Origin: Candidatus Competibacteraceae bacterium
Lineage (GTDB): Bacteria > Pseudomonadota > Gammaproteobacteria > Competibacterales > Competibacteraceae
Assembly: GCA_003989085.1 (NCBI GenBank)
Contig: RXIV01000001.1
Span: 186,001 to 250,000, forward strand
Direction: 5' to 3'
Length of the DNA: 64,000 nt
The notes under the pieces were generated by a model that ran no database searches, was not told where the DNA came from, and saw nothing but the letters and a program-made list of their open reading frames with translations. This document shows positions 46,173-56,829 of the stretch, piece by piece. Numbering within the stretch: position 1 is the first letter of the stretch; the number at the start of each line of letters is the position of its first letter. A program made the translations under genes and the position numbers.

Positions 46173-46949
46173 GTGCCGCTCCAAATCGTTTGCTACGAAC
46201 AGCCGCTGAATGAACGCACGCGTGCGCTGCTGCGGCTAGAGTTCCTGTTCCAGCAGGTCGAATACGCCACCACGGGTTCATCCATCTGGGACAGCCGGCT
46301 GGCGTTGCAGGGGCTGTTCGACATTCTTGATCTGACCGGACGCACCGAATTGAAGAGCGAGTTGCTCAAGGAGTTGGAGCGACACGCCGTCACTCTGGGC
46401 CGGTTGCGGCAAACACCGGGCGTTCATGCTGCAATCCTCGATGAAGTGCTGGCGAAGATTGCCCAAGTCACTCAACGTATTCATCGCAAGCTGGATAATC
46501 CGAGCATTGATGCGGTGCGGCAGACTGATTTTCTCAGCGCCATTCACAAACGCCATCATGTTCCCGGCGGAGCCTGCCGCTTTGATTTACCGACGCTGCA
46601 TCACTGGCTGCAACAGGATAGCGCGGTTCGCAACCGGCATATTCAGGAATGGCTGGAACCGTTTGCGCCGATGCGGGAAGCGGTGGTGCTGATTTTGCGA
46701 TTAATCCGCGACAGTGCTACATCGCGGGCGGAACTTGCAGTTCAGGGCTTTTTTCAGCGTGGGCTGGACAGCACGGTGTCCAATCAACTGATTCGGGTGT
46801 TACTGCCGGCCGGCGATGGCATTTTTCCGGAAATCAGCGCCGGTCGGCAACGCTTCACCATCCACTTTCTGGAGCAGCCGGACCCGAACCGGCGGGCGGT
46901 TCAGAGTCGGGCGGATATTCCGTTTGAATTGGCCTGCTGCGCGATCTGA
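46173..46949 (+). CDS. zapD: Cell division protein ZapD
   Basis: 258-residue FtsZ-binding protein (formerly YacF) that crosslinks FtsZ filaments. Characteristic are YEQPLNERTRALLRLEFLF near the start, RSDVKSELLKELER-like RTELKSELLKELERH, and the C-terminal FEISAGRQRFTIHFL-like beta segment. GTG start at 46173. It overlaps the 3' end of mutT by 49 bases (convergent). YacG, the usual next gene, is not seen. Confidence 0.94.
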   Translation: MPLQIVCYEQPLNERTRALLRLEFLFQQVEYATTGSSIWDSRLALQGLFDILDLTGRTELKSELLKELERHAVTLGRLRQTPGVHAAILDEVLAKIAQVTQRIHRKLDNPSIDAVRQTDFLSAIHKRHHVPGGACRFDLPTLHHWLQQDSAVRNRHIQEWLEPFAPMREAVVLILRLIRDSATSRAELAVQGFFQRGLDSTVSNQLIRVLLPAGDGIFPEISAGRQRFTIHFLEQPDPNRRAVQSRADIPFELACCAI

Positions 46950-47344
46950 ATCCCCGACTGCTGTAAAGCGGCCAGAATCGGCTGGTCAGCGGCAGGAAAA
47001 GCGAAGGTCTCCAATTCGGCAGGCGAAGCCCAAATCAGCGGTTGCCCTTCCCGACCGTGCGGCTCGCCGGCGTAAGCGGTCACCCGCCACACCTCCAGCA
47101 GTACCGTCTGATCAGGATAGGTATGGCGAACTTGCAGCCACGGTTCAGCGGCTTGTACGGTAATCCCCAGTTCCTCATACAGTTCACGGCGCAACGCTGA
47201 CTCTGGCGATTCGCCGCTTTCCACCTTGCCGCCGGGAAATTCCCACAATCCACCCTGATGAACGTGATCGGGTCGACGGGTGATGAGTACCGCGCCGGCA
47301 GCGTGGACAATGATGCCGACCGCGACCTGAACCGTGTCGCTCAC
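46901..47344 (-). CDS. mutT: 8-oxo-dGTP diphosphatase MutT
   Basis: 147-residue Nudix hydrolase removing oxidised guanine nucleotides. The Nudix box is complete: [18 protein letters not shown] followed by [26 protein letters not shown] precedes it, as in MutT. GTG start overlaps the argJ stop by 4 bases. C-terminal 16 codons overlap zapD on the opposite strand, so one of the two genes has an extended end. Confidence 0.93.
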   Translation of the reverse strand: MSDTVQVAVGIIVHAAGAVLITRRPDHVHQGGLWEFPGGKVESGESPESALRRELYEELGITVQAAEPWLQVRHTYPDQTVLLEVWRVTAYAGEPHGREGQPLIWASPAELETFAFPAADQPILAALQQSGIQIAQQANSNGISARL

Positions 47345-48531
47345 GTCCGGTACTCAGCGTTGATCCGCACATAATCGAAAGACAAATCAGTGGTCCAAAT
47401 GCAGGCTGCTGCCTCGCCCCGGCCTAGCTCCACCCGGATGGTGATCTCGGATCGGGTCATAACTTGTTGCCCTTGCTCCTCGGTGTAGTCAGGAGCGCGG
47501 CCACCCTCGCGGACGATGCATACTTCGTCCAGATGAAGCGCCACCCGGTCAATATCCAAATCGGCTAATCCGGCCCGGCCCACCGCCGCCAAAACCCGCC
47601 CCCAGTTGGGATCAGAAGCAAAGAAAGCGGTTTTGACCAGCGGCGAATGAGCAATGGCGTAAGCAACTTGCCGGCATTCGGCAACATCCCGTCCGCCTTC
47701 GACCTGCACCGTGATGAATTTGGTGGCTCCCTCGCCATCGCGGATGATCGCTTGGGCCAGGTCAACGCACACCTCGCGCACTGCTGCGGAAAAATTCTTG
47801 TATTCTTCCCCGGTCGCCGGGATAGTCGCGCCGCTCTGGCCGGTGGCCAGCAGGACGCAGGAATCGTTGGTTGAGGTGTCGCCATCCACGGTAATGGCGT
47901 TGAAGGAATCCGTCATGGCGTCGGTCAGCACCTGTCGTAACAGTGCTTCATCGACTGCGGCATCGGTGGCGATGAACGCCAGCATCGTCGCCATGTCGGG
48001 CCGGATCATGCCTGCGCCCTTGGCAATGCCGGTGATCGTCACATCGCGCCCGGCCACTGTCAGCCGTCGCGATGCCCACTTGGGCCGGGTGTCGGTGGTC
48101 ATGATCCCGTGCGCGGCGTCTTCCCAGCCGTCTGCCCGCAACGCCGCCAGCGCCGCCGGCAACCCGGCCACCAGCCGAAACAGCGGCAACGGTTCGCCGA
48201 TGACGCCGGTGGAAAAGGGTAACACTTCCAGCGGGGTGCAAGCAGTCAGTTCCGCCAGGGTCTGGCAACTCGCTTCCGCATCAGCCAATCCCTGCCGCCC
48301 GGTGCCGGCGTTGGCGTTGCCGGTATTAATCAGCAGGTAGCGGGGACTGGCGGCGGCCAGATGCACCCGCGCCACCGTGACCGGCGCGGCGCGGAAAGCA
48401 TTGCGGGTGAAGACCGCCGCAACGCGGGTGCCGGCAATGGCTTCAATCACCACCAGATCGCGGCGGTCAGGGTATTTAATGCCGGCGCAGGCGGCGCCCA
48501 GCCGGATACCGGCGACAGTCAGCGGTTGCAT
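47341..48531 (-). CDS. argJ: Bifunctional glutamate N-acetyltransferase/amino-acid acetyltransferase ArgJ
   Basis: About 396-residue self-cleaving enzyme of arginine synthesis. The autocleavage site is in [16 protein letters not shown] (between Ala and Thr of MATM). [13 protein letters not shown] and [10 protein letters not shown] are family typical. The start is ATG 48531 after GGAG; an ATG four codons earlier and a TTG further up are alternatives. It follows secA by about 27 bases. Confidence 0.96.
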   Translation of the reverse strand: MQPLTVAGIRLGAACAGIKYPDRRDLVVIEAIAGTRVAAVFTRNAFRAAPVTVARVHLAAASPRYLLINTGNANAGTGRQGLADAEASCQTLAELTACTPLEVLPFSTGVIGEPLPLFRLVAGLPAALAALRADGWEDAAHGIMTTDTRPKWASRRLTVAGRDVTITGIAKGAGMIRPDMATMLAFIATDAAVDEALLRQVLTDAMTDSFNAITVDGDTSTNDSCVLLATGQSGATIPATGEEYKNFSAAVREVCVDLAQAIIRDGEGATKFITVQVEGGRDVAECRQVAYAIAHSPLVKTAFFASDPNWGRVLAAVGRAGLADLDIDRVALHLDEVCIVREGGRAPDYTEEQGQQVMTRSEITIRVELGRGEAAACIWTTDLSFDYVRINAEYRT

Positions 48532-48558
48532 GATGTTCTCCATTCCGTTCAACTCGGA

Positions 48559-51285
48559 TCAATCCAGTTGGCCGTGGCAGTGCTTGTACTTCTTGCCCGA
48601 ACCACAGGGACACGGTTCATTGCGCCCGACCTTGCGACCATCGCGCACAAAGGGGCTGTGGCTTTCTTCCGGCTGAAACCGCACTTCAATCCCGGAGCCG
48701 TCGCCAACGGCCGGTTCTTCAGTCAACGCCGATCCTGCCTCGGCGTGTTCAAAACGCATGACTGCGGGTGGTGGCCGGTGCGGTTCGGGAATCGGCGCGG
48801 GTTCAGCCTGGAATTGCGCCCGCGCCAAGAAGCCAATGGTTTCCTGATGAATTCGCTGCAACAGCGCCTGAAACATTTCGAAGGCTTCGCGCTTGTATTC
48901 CTGTTTGGGGTTTTTCTGGGCGTAGCCGCGCAGGTGAATCCCCTGGCGCAGATAATCCATCGCCGCCAGATGCTCGCGCCAGTGGCTGTCCAGCACTTGC
49001 AACAGCACTGCTTTCTCGAATTGCCGCATCCAGGTTGCGCCAACCTGAGTTTCCTTGCTGGCGTAAGTCGCGTCTAGTTCGGCCTGAATTCGCTCCCGAA
49101 GAGGCTCCTCGTGCAGATCATGATCGGCATCCAGCCAGGCGCGGAGCGGCAGGGCCAGATCAAACTCTTTCTGCAACGCCTCTTCCAGCCCGGCCACATT
49201 CCACTGTTCTTCCAAGCTGTGCGGCGGGATATACGGATCAATCACCTGTTTGAGTACATCAACCCGCATGTCCACCAGGGTGCCTGATACGTCCTCGGCT
49301 TCCATCAACTCGTTGCGCCAGCGGTACATGACCTTGCGCTGGTCGTTGGCGACGTCGTCGAATTCCAGCAGGTTCTTGCGAATGTCGAAGTTATGGGCCT
49401 CGACCTTGCGTTGGGCGTTTTCAATCGCCTTGGTCACCCAGGGATGCTCGATCGCTTCGCCCTGCTGCATTCCCAGTTTCTGCATCAATCCGGCGACCCG
49501 GTCGGAAGCGAAAATGCGCAGCAGGTTATCTTGCAGCGACAGGTAGAAGCGGCTGGAGCCGGGATCGCCTTGCCGCCCGGAGCGTCCGCGCAACTGATTA
49601 TCAATGCGCCGCGATTCGTGGCGTTCAGTACCGATAACGTGCAGGCCGCCGGCAGCTACTACCTGGTCATGGCGCTGCTGCCAGGCCCACCGCACCGTTT
49701 CACGGTCGGAATCGCTGGCGTCCGGCCCCAGCGCCTTGAGTTCGGCTTGCAGGTTGCCGCCCAGTACGATGTCGGTGCCACGCCCGGCCATGTTGGTGGC
49801 GATGGTCACAGCGCCGGGTCGCCCAGCCTGGACGATGATTTCGGCTTCCCGCTCATGCTGCTTGGCGTTGAGCACCTGATGAGGAACCTTTTCCTTGTCC
49901 AGCAGCTTTGCGAGCAGTTCCGACACTTCGATGGAAGTGGTGCCAACCAAGGTCGGCTGGCCCCGCTTGCGGCAATCACGGATGTCCTCCAGCACCGCCT
50001 GGAATTTTTCCGGCGGGGTCAGGAACACCAGATCACCATGATCCTTGCGGATCATCGGCAAGTGGGTGGGAACGACGATCACTTCCAGGTTGTAAATCTG
50101 TTGAAACTCGAAGGCTTCGGTGTCGGCGGTGCCAGTCATCCCCGCCAGTTTGCTGTACAGGCGGAAGTAATTCTGGAAGGTGATCGAGGCCAGAGTCTGA
50201 TTCTCAGCCTGGATCGGCACATTCTCTTTGGCTTCAATCGCCTGGTGCAGACCGTCCGACCAGCGCCGGCCCGGCATGGTGCGACCGGTGAACTCATCGA
50301 CGATGACGATCTCACCATCGCGGACGATGTATTCCACATCCCGGTGAAACAGGGCATGCGCCCGCAAGCAGGCATTCATGTGGTGGAACACGCCCAGATG
50401 GGCGGCGTCGTACAGGCTCTCGCCATCCCGCAGCAGGCCGATTTCCAGCAACAAGTCCTCGACCTGCTGGTGACCGTCTTCGGTCAGGTACACTTGCTTG
50501 GCTTTTTCGTCCACCCAGTAGTCGCCCGGTCCTTCCTCTTCTTTCTGACGGGTCAACCGGGGAATGATCTCGTTGATCCGGCGATAGAGTTCCGAGCTTT
50601 CTTCAGCGGGGCCGGAAATGATCAGTGGGGTGCGAGCTTCGTCAATCAGGATCGAGTCCACCTCGTCCACCAGGGCGTAATACAGATCACGCTGCACCTT
50701 TTGCTCAAGGCCAAACGCCATGTTGTCGCGTAGATAATCAAATCCATACTCGTTGTTGGTGCCGTAGGTGATGTCGGAACCATAAGCCGCCCGCTTTTCC
50801 TCCTGACTCATCCCGGCGATGACCACGCCGACGCTCATCCCCAGAAAGCGGTAAATCTGGCCCATCCAGTCGGCGTCGCGACGCGCCAGATAGTCGTTGA
50901 CCGTGACGACGTGAACGCCCTTGCCGGCGAGCGCATTCAGATAGACCGACAGCGTTGCAACCAGGGTTTTGCCTTCACCGGTGCGCATTTCGGCGATCTT
51001 GCCTTCGTGCAGCACGATGCCACCAATCAACTGCACATCGAAATGGCGCATGTCCAGTGTGCGTTTGCTGGCCTCGCGCACCACCGCAAAGGCTTCCGGC
51101 AACAGCGCATCCAGCGTTTCGCCCTTAGTCAGGCGGGCTTTAAATTCTTCAGTCTTGGTGCGTAACCCCAAGTCGCTCAATGCCGCGATCCCCGGTTCCA
51201 AGGCGTTGATTTTTTCCGCCGCCTTCCGCATCTGACGGATCACTCGGTCATTGCGACTGCCAAAAATGGTTTTCAGGATATTCAT
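48559..51285 (-). CDS. secA: Preprotein translocase ATPase SecA
   Basis: About 908-residue motor of the Sec pathway. Walker A appears as [11 protein letters not shown], the DEAD-type [23 protein letters not shown] and [22 protein letters not shown] in the second ATPase half. The C-terminal linker ends in the zinc-binding SEC-C motif [14 protein letters not shown], which contacts SecB. ATG 51285 is preferred over an upstream Met by homology. Confidence 0.97.
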   Translation of the reverse strand: MNILKTIFGSRNDRVIRQMRKAAEKINALEPGIAALSDLGLRTKTEEFKARLTKGETLDALLPEAFAVVREASKRTLDMRHFDVQLIGGIVLHEGKIAEMRTGEGKTLVATLSVYLNALAGKGVHVVTVNDYLARRDADWMGQIYRFLGMSVGVVIAGMSQEEKRAAYGSDITYGTNNEYGFDYLRDNMAFGLEQKVQRDLYYALVDEVDSILIDEARTPLIISGPAEESSELYRRINEIIPRLTRQKEEEGPGDYWVDEKAKQVYLTEDGHQQVEDLLLEIGLLRDGESLYDAAHLGVFHHMNACLRAHALFHRDVEYIVRDGEIVIVDEFTGRTMPGRRWSDGLHQAIEAKENVPIQAENQTLASITFQNYFRLYSKLAGMTGTADTEAFEFQQIYNLEVIVVPTHLPMIRKDHGDLVFLTPPEKFQAVLEDIRDCRKRGQPTLVGTTSIEVSELLAKLLDKEKVPHQVLNAKQHEREAEIIVQAGRPGAVTIATNMAGRGTDIVLGGNLQAELKALGPDASDSDRETVRWAWQQRHDQVVAAGGLHVIGTERHESRRIDNQLRGRSGRQGDPGSSRFYLSLQDNLLRIFASDRVAGLMQKLGMQQGEAIEHPWVTKAIENAQRKVEAHNFDIRKNLLEFDDVANDQRKVMYRWRNELMEAEDVSGTLVDMRVDVLKQVIDPYIPPHSLEEQWNVAGLEEALQKEFDLALPLRAWLDADHDLHEEPLRERIQAELDATYASKETQVGATWMRQFEKAVLLQVLDSHWREHLAAMDYLRQGIHLRGYAQKNPKQEYKREAFEMFQALLQRIHQETIGFLARAQFQAEPAPIPEPHRPPPAVMRFEHAEAGSALTEEPAVGDGSGIEVRFQPEESHSPFVRDGRKVGRNEPCPCGSGKKYKHCHGQLD

Positions 51286-51673
51286 CAAGATTTCTCGCCA
51301 ATAGGTAGTGCCGTTTGCCAATCTTCCAGCGATACGCCGGGAACGCGGGCAAATTCGCGGGAGTTATGAGTGGCGGCCATCCGGCCTTGAGCATGGGCGT
51401 CAGCCCCTTCGCCCGCCAGTGGGCGGGGGAGTACGCAGTGACGCGGAAAGTATTGCCCCAACGGGGGCCGTGCGCGGCGCTCATAGCGTACAAATAGCGC
51501 GGCATGATACCCCAGCCGGCAGGGGTTTGTGCAGCGCGGGGCCGGTGGGTGTTGCTGCGGCACGGTGGCTAGCTGGATCTCGCAGGCCGGTTGATTTTAG
51601 CGCGGGATCCTTGCACGAACCGCTATGTCGCCGTTCCAGCCGAGGCCGGCAGAAAGTGGACTAGCGTGGGGAT
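51286..51673. other. 388-base gap upstream of secA
   Basis: Holds the secA leader and the 3' flank of the patatin gene. A CCCGCC-AGTG-GGCGGG hairpin (51412-51427) within a CCCC-rich context resembles the REP-like element at 18381-18424. Overlapping short frames on both strands have no ribosome site or recognisable family and look non-coding. No lpxC, often next to secA, is present. Confidence 0.5.
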
Positions 51674-53155
51674 TCAGAGTGTGGTGCGCCCGGCGGGTTC
51701 ATCGGCGGCGACCGGAAACGCCAATCGGGTTCGCAGCCGCTCCAGACCCTGTTCAAACGCCCGGCTGATCCGGGTGGCGTTGCGGATCCGTTCCAGTTTC
51801 GGCCAGGTTGCCCGTTCACCGGTCAGGATGAACTCGGCGATTCGCTCTGGGCGGGGGTTGGAAAAAATGTCCAACAGGTTGTTCAGCCAGGTTGGCGGCA
51901 CAATGGTGATGTCGCCGCTGTAGCTTTGGTCGGCCACCGAATAGGCTTTGTCCAACAATAACCCCAAAGTATGGGAATCGACATTCTGGCGAGCCAGGTC
52001 CAGCAGGTGTTTGAGGTAAAGTTGAAAGGTTGAACTGACGATGTCGCGGGTGAACGACAGCAGCCCTTTCTCGCGGGGTTTAGCCTCGCCGAGGAAAGGA
52101 ACGATGTGTGGGTTGGTCTGGCTGACGATGTAATGATTGACGTTGTGCATCCGAGCCACCCGCAGCATCGGCAAATCGCTGTTCAAGGTGCCGTCCACCC
52201 ATTTGTCGCCAGGCATATAGGGAACGGTGACGCCGTTGAAATCCCGCGCCTCCAGCATCACTGCCGGAAACACGCCGGGAATCGCGCAAGAAGCCAACGC
52301 CGCCCGGCGAATCAGTACATTCGGCGCGCTCAGATAATTCAGCAGCCGTGAGTGCTGGTGCGCCCGGGCCGGCGACACCGGAATGCTGACAATCCGCCCG
52401 GTGCGATCAAAGGCTTCCTCGAAGGTCAGGGCGCGGACGTTATGCTCAATGCAGCGCTCCAGTTGCTGACTATCCATGAGAGAACTACCCTTGAGCAGGC
52501 TCTTGAAACCTAGGCTGCGCCATGCTTCTACGGTAAACAGGGTCGGATCGAACACCCGCGCCAGTTCAGCATCGGTATGAGTACCCAATGTCGCCGCCAC
52601 GATGGAGCCGGAACTGGAACCGGAAACGACCCGTGGTAACAAACCTTCTGACCATAAGGCCTTGATCACGCCCAAATGAAACAGGCCCAGCGTTGCGCCG
52701 CCGCTCAGCATCAACGCTGAGCGGCCAAAACTCTGTGCAGTGCGTTCAAAAAATCGCAGCTTATCCGCCAGAGGGAAGACCGGTGTTTCGTATTCGCAGA
52801 GATAATCCAGCGCAGAGGTGATCTCGTCGAGATAATCCGTCAATAACCGCTTGGTCCCGAACCGGCATCCGGTGTACAGCGCCGGATTGGCGATATTGCC
52901 GAGATTGCCATGCAGCCCTTCGTGCAGGCAAAACACCAGTCGGGCTACTTCGCCCTGCCGGCGCAATTCGCGCAATTCTTCGAGTCGTGCCTGCACCAGC
53001 CGGTAATCGTAATCCGACGACTCCGCTTGGTCCCGCCACTCCACAGCGCCAGTCAGCCGATCATGTTCCTGAGCCGCCGCGCTCCAGGCGGCGTAATCAG
53101 TCGCTTGGGCCAGCGCGTTCTCGCAACGTCTCAAGGCTTTTTTATTGGCATTCAT
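51674..53155 (-). CDS. Patatin-like phospholipase with DUF3336 domain
   Basis: 493 residues. The N-terminal DUF3336 (about 20-140) is as in fungal TGL lipases and plant SDP1. The patatin domain (about 145-350) has the oxyanion motif LSGGATLGLFHLG, the nucleophile Ser in SGSSSGSI and the catalytic Asp in KWVDGTL. Likely lipid acyl hydrolase, possibly on storage or membrane lipid. The C-terminal region is helical. It is isolated, flanked by the secA leader and divergent yihY. Confidence 0.92.
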   Translation of the reverse strand: MNANKKALRRCENALAQATDYAAWSAAAQEHDRLTGAVEWRDQAESSDYDYRLVQARLEELRELRRQGEVARLVFCLHEGLHGNLGNIANPALYTGCRFGTKRLLTDYLDEITSALDYLCEYETPVFPLADKLRFFERTAQSFGRSALMLSGGATLGLFHLGVIKALWSEGLLPRVVSGSSSGSIVAATLGTHTDAELARVFDPTLFTVEAWRSLGFKSLLKGSSLMDSQQLERCIEHNVRALTFEEAFDRTGRIVSIPVSPARAHQHSRLLNYLSAPNVLIRRAALASCAIPGVFPAVMLEARDFNGVTVPYMPGDKWVDGTLNSDLPMLRVARMHNVNHYIVSQTNPHIVPFLGEAKPREKGLLSFTRDIVSSTFQLYLKHLLDLARQNVDSHTLGLLLDKAYSVADQSYSGDITIVPPTWLNNLLDIFSNPRPERIAEFILTGERATWPKLERIRNATRISRAFEQGLERLRTRLAFPVAADEPAGRTTL

Positions 53156-53298
53156 GGTGTCGCCGCCGCCACGGCTGAGAGTGAAACGGTAAACCGGAAT
53201 CGATTTTACCTAACCAAAAGTCGTGCTGAATGTCATGTCAAAACCGGTTCACTTTGGCATGATCGCCCCGTTTTCCCTACTTGCGAGCGCCTCCCGCC

Positions 53299-54183
53299 AT
53301 GTCTTCTCCGTCGCCTGTCCGTCTTGTACTGCGTCATCCACTGGCATTCGTCGGGCGGACGCTGCGCCGGTTTCAAGCCAACCGGGGCTTGCTGCTGGCC
53401 GCAGCCATTGCCTACTACGCGCTGCTGGCGCTGGTTCCGCTAGTGATCCTGCTGCTGGTGGCGCTGTCCCAGGTGATCAACGAGGCGCAATTGCTCGATC
53501 TTCTGCATCGTTACCTGGAGCAACTGGTTCCCGGCGAGTCCGAGCTGATTCTGAATCAGGTTGCTCAATTTCTCGGACAACGGCAGGCGCTGGGTTGGAC
53601 TATGGCCGGAACCTTGCTGCTGTTCAGCGCCGCCGCCTTCGGAGCCTTGGAAAACGCGATGACTGTCATTTTTTCCCACCGCCATGCCGCGCACTGCCGA
53701 AATTGGCTGATTGCGTTGTTGTTGCCCTATTTGGCGGTATTGCTGCTGGGTTTCGGCCTGCTGGCGATGACCCTGCTTATTGGACTGTTGCAAGGCTTGA
53801 TCGCCGGTGAGATTCGGTTGTTTGGCTGGCAATGGTCATTGAGCGGGGTGCAGACCCTGGCGCTGTACACCGTCGGATTGTTGAGCCAGTGCGCGGCGCT
53901 GACCCTGATTTATCAGTTGATGCCCGTGGGCCGGCTACCGTGGCGGCATGCGCTGATCGGTGGCGTAACTGCCGGGCTGCTGTGGGAAGGAGTCCGCGCC
54001 GGGCTGGTGTGGTATCTCGCCAATCTGTCAGCGGTGAACGTAGTGTACGGGTCATTGGCAGGCGTGGTGATTGTGCTGATGACCCTGGATGCTATTGGCA
54101 TCATCATCTTACTGGGGGCGCAGGTCATTGCCGAGTACGAGCGGCTGCTGCCGGAATTCCGCGAAGACATTGCCGCCGCATAA
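53299..54183 (+). CDS. YihY/BrkB family membrane protein
   Basis: About 294-residue inner membrane protein of the YihY/virulence factor BrkB family (UPF0761), despite its old name not an RNase. Six or so membrane segments are visible, with family motifs LLAAAIAYYALLALVPLVIL, NAMTVIF and the GGVTAGLLWEGVR loop. Function is unknown. ATG 53299 is chosen; a TTG six codons earlier is possible. Stop at 54183, 61 bases before the convergent perM gene. Confidence 0.9.
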   Translation: MSSPSPVRLVLRHPLAFVGRTLRRFQANRGLLLAAAIAYYALLALVPLVILLLVALSQVINEAQLLDLLHRYLEQLVPGESELILNQVAQFLGQRQALGWTMAGTLLLFSAAAFGALENAMTVIFSHRHAAHCRNWLIALLLPYLAVLLLGFGLLAMTLLIGLLQGLIAGEIRLFGWQWSLSGVQTLALYTVGLLSQCAALTLIYQLMPVGRLPWRHALIGGVTAGLLWEGVRAGLVWYLANLSAVNVVYGSLAGVVIVLMTLDAIGIIILLGAQVIAEYERLLPEFREDIAAA

Positions 54184-54244
54184 GTCCGTCTCGCCCATTG
54201 CGGCGACTGTTCTAGGCAAACCGAGTTCCGGGCGTAGCACCCGG

Positions 54245-55300
54245 TCAGTGGCCGTAAAATGGACTCTGTAGATACTTATCCTGGGCATGGCGCAGCAGCA
54301 CAGCGATGACCGCTGCGACCGGCAGTGCCAGCAAGACGCCGAAAAAGCCGAACAGGTGGCCGCCAGCCAGCACTGCAAACAGTACAGCCACCGGATGGAG
54401 GCCAATGCGGTCGCCGACCAGCGCCGGAGTTAGCGCCAGGTCGCTGATCATCTGGCCGATGCCGAATACGATCAGCACCGGAATCACGCTCGCCAGGCTG
54501 TGAAATTGCAGAATGGCGACGATGCTGGCAACCAGGATGCCGATGATCGGGCCCAGATAGGGAACAAAACTGACCAGCCCGGCGACCAGCCCGATGAGCA
54601 GTGAGAAGTCCAGACCGATGATGGCCAGCCCTACCGAATAAATGATCCCTAGCGCCGCCATCACGATGAACTGGCCGCGCAGAAAGGCGCCAATGACGGC
54701 ATCCGATTCCCGCGCCAGTTTGCTGACCGTCGGTTCAATACGGCGCGGCAGCAGCTCGCGGACCCGGGCTACCAGCACATCCCAGTCGCGCAGCAGATAA
54801 AAAGTGACCACCGGCACCAGGAGCAGATCGGCGATCCAACTGAATACGACGGTCGATGATTCCCGGATTGACTGGAACAGGCCGCCAGCCAGATCGCCGA
54901 TGTCCTGCGCGTAATTCAGCAACTGGGTACGCAGGCTGGACAGATTGAACAATTCCGGATCAGCGCCGAGTCGGTCGTGCAACCACGGCACAATGTTGGT
55001 TTGCAGCCAGTCGATGTAGCTCGGAAACCGCTGCATCAGCCCCCGAAATTCATGCGCCGACAGCGGAATCAGCAGCAGCAACAGCAACAGCAGCCCCAGG
55101 ATGATCGCGCTGAACACCAGAGTCACCGCCCAGGATCGGGAGATTTTGCGGGCTTCCAGCCGGTCAATCAGCGGATCACCCAGATAGGCCAGTAGCGCCG
55201 AGAATAAAAACGGGGTCAGCACCGGAGCCAGCAGGTACAACCCGCCGCTGACCGCCACGCCGAAGATCAACCAGAGCCGGGTTTGTGATTTATAAGGCAT
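54245..55300 (-). CDS. PerM/AI-2E-family transporter
   Basis: 351-residue membrane protein of the AI-2 exporter-like (PerM, YdiK) family. Eight or so hydrophobic segments, with conserved PVLTPFLFSALLAYLGDPL near the N terminus, the soluble loop (FPSYIDWLQTNIVPWL) and GLVSFVPYLGPIIGI in the later half. Substrate cannot be inferred from sequence; family members export small molecules or act as Na+/H+ antiporters. Confidence 0.9.
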   Translation of the reverse strand: MPYKSQTRLWLIFGVAVSGGLYLLAPVLTPFLFSALLAYLGDPLIDRLEARKISRSWAVTLVFSAIILGLLLLLLLLIPLSAHEFRGLMQRFPSYIDWLQTNIVPWLHDRLGADPELFNLSSLRTQLLNYAQDIGDLAGGLFQSIRESSTVVFSWIADLLLVPVVTFYLLRDWDVLVARVRELLPRRIEPTVSKLARESDAVIGAFLRGQFIVMAALGIIYSVGLAIIGLDFSLLIGLVAGLVSFVPYLGPIIGILVASIVAILQFHSLASVIPVLIVFGIGQMISDLALTPALVGDRIGLHPVAVLFAVLAGGHLFGFFGVLLALPVAAVIAVLLRHAQDKYLQSPFYGH

Positions 55301-55460
55301 TGCGGTTCATCCTTTCGCAGTCAGGAGGGATGCAGGCTATCCGGTTTGGAGCCGGTACTGCCCGATGTTGTTGGCTACAATAAGCACCATCATCTGATGA
55401 AACCCATGAACCCGACCACCGTGTCGGTTCGGACCGCCCGGCCTATAGGTAGCCCGACTG

Positions 55461-55586
55461 ATGCCAGTGACAGACCCTAAACCGGACAGCAACCCGCCAA
55501 GGATCGCCCTAATGGCCGGTTATCGCTTTCTGGCGCAGATCATGGGGCAATCCCGCACGGTTTTGATGGAGGACGTATCTCCGTGA
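55461..55586 (+). CDS. Possible 41-residue leader peptide coupled to the HDOD gene
   Basis: A 42-codon frame (ATG 55461 to TGA 55586) ends in GTGA, so that its stop overlaps the GTG start of the next gene. The sequence (IALMAGYRFLAQIMGQSRTV in the middle) is not recognised, and no clear ribosome site precedes it. The overlap favours coupling, but chance is possible. Confidence 0.3.
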   Translation: MPVTDPKPDSNPPRIALMAGYRFLAQIMGQSRTVLMEDVSP

Positions 55587-56794
55587 AGGAAATCTATTTT
55601 GCCCGGCAACCCATCTATGACCAAAAACTGCATATCGTGGGTTACGAGCTGTTTTACCGGCATGCTGAGGGCGATACCACCGCTCAGTTTCTGGATGCCG
55701 AAATGGCGACCTCCCAAGTAGTTCTGAACACGGTGAGCGAGGTCGGTCTGGATCGCATCGTTGGCGAACACAAGGCGTTTATCAACGTCGCCCGTGATTT
55801 CGTGCTGGGGGGGCATCTGGCGGGTTTTGGCCTGCCACAACTGGTGTTCGAGGTTGCGGCGTCCATCGTGGTGGATGAGCTGCTGCTGCATACCCTGCGC
55901 GACTTGTACCAGCAAGGCTATCACTTCGTTCTTGACGACTACGAGGACAATGAAGCCTACCGGGCGCTGCTGGAAATTGCCGATTACGTCAAGATTGACC
56001 TGCTGACGACCCCGGAGGAGGAGGTGCGGCGCTTGGTCCCGCTCTTGCGTCGGCATAAGGTCGCCTTGATGGCCGAGCGGATCGAAACTCAGTCCATTCA
56101 GGAGCTGTGCCAGTCGCTCCACTTTGATTATTTCCAGGGTTATCACTTTTCCCAGCCCAAATTGCTCAAATTCAAAAGCATCCCCAGCAATCAGTTGGCG
56201 GTGCTGCAACTGATCAGCAAACTGCATAATCCCAATGTGGAAATCAAGGAGATTGAAACGATTATCAGCCAAGATGTCGCCCTAACCTACAAACTGTTGC
56301 GCTACATCAACTCCGCCTATTTCAACCTCCCCCGGCGGATCGGATCGATCCAGCGAGCGGTGGTGCTGCTGGGAATCAGGAATATCCGCTCGTGGGCGAC
56401 ATTGGTTTCCTTTGCCAATGTAGATGATCACAGCAGCGATTTGATTACGGTGGCCTTGGAGCGGGCCAAGATGTGCGAGCTGCTGGCCGAGGCAACCGGC
56501 TTTAAGCAGAAGGAAACCGGTTTCACTATTGGTTTGCTGTCGGTGCTGGATGCAATGACCCAGGCGCCGATGGACGTGATTCTGGCCTCGCTGCCGCTCG
56601 ATGAGGAAATCAACCAGGCTCTGCTACAGCATGCCGGGCCGTTGGGGCGAATCCTGGCCTGCACTTTGGCTTATGAGCGCTGCGACTGGGAGTCGCTCGA
56701 TACCCTGGGACTGGAGCCGAGCCAGATCAATGACGCTTATCTGACCGCATTGGCTGAGGCCTATCGGGCGACTTACGAATTGCTCAAAGGCTGA
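55583..56794 (+). CDS. EAL-HDOD domain signalling protein (YuxH-like)
   Basis: 403 residues. The N-terminal EAL-like domain (about 1-200) begins YFARQPIYDQKLHIVGYELF; the catalytic EAL reads ELF and other metal ligands are lost, so phosphodiesterase activity is unlikely. The C-terminal HDOD domain (about 205-395) has INSAYFNLPRRIGSIQRAVV, GIRNIRSW and helices typical of the family. Such proteins bind c-di-GMP or partners. GTG start with TGGAGG upstream. Confidence 0.9.
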   Translation: MKEIYFARQPIYDQKLHIVGYELFYRHAEGDTTAQFLDAEMATSQVVLNTVSEVGLDRIVGEHKAFINVARDFVLGGHLAGFGLPQLVFEVAASIVVDELLLHTLRDLYQQGYHFVLDDYEDNEAYRALLEIADYVKIDLLTTPEEEVRRLVPLLRRHKVALMAERIETQSIQELCQSLHFDYFQGYHFSQPKLLKFKSIPSNQLAVLQLISKLHNPNVEIKEIETIISQDVALTYKLLRYINSAYFNLPRRIGSIQRAVVLLGIRNIRSWATLVSFANVDDHSSDLITVALERAKMCELLAEATGFKQKETGFTIGLLSVLDAMTQAPMDVILASLPLDEEINQALLQHAGPLGRILACTLAYERCDWESLDTLGLEPSQINDAYLTALAEAYRATYELLKG

Positions 56795-56829
56795 GAGGCG
56801 GCCCCGTTGCGACAGTGCGAACTGGACGA

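Noticed and set aside
49393..50733. 446-codon plus-strand frame opposite secA
   Set aside because: Fully antisense to secA, no recognisable domain; a product of codon bias.
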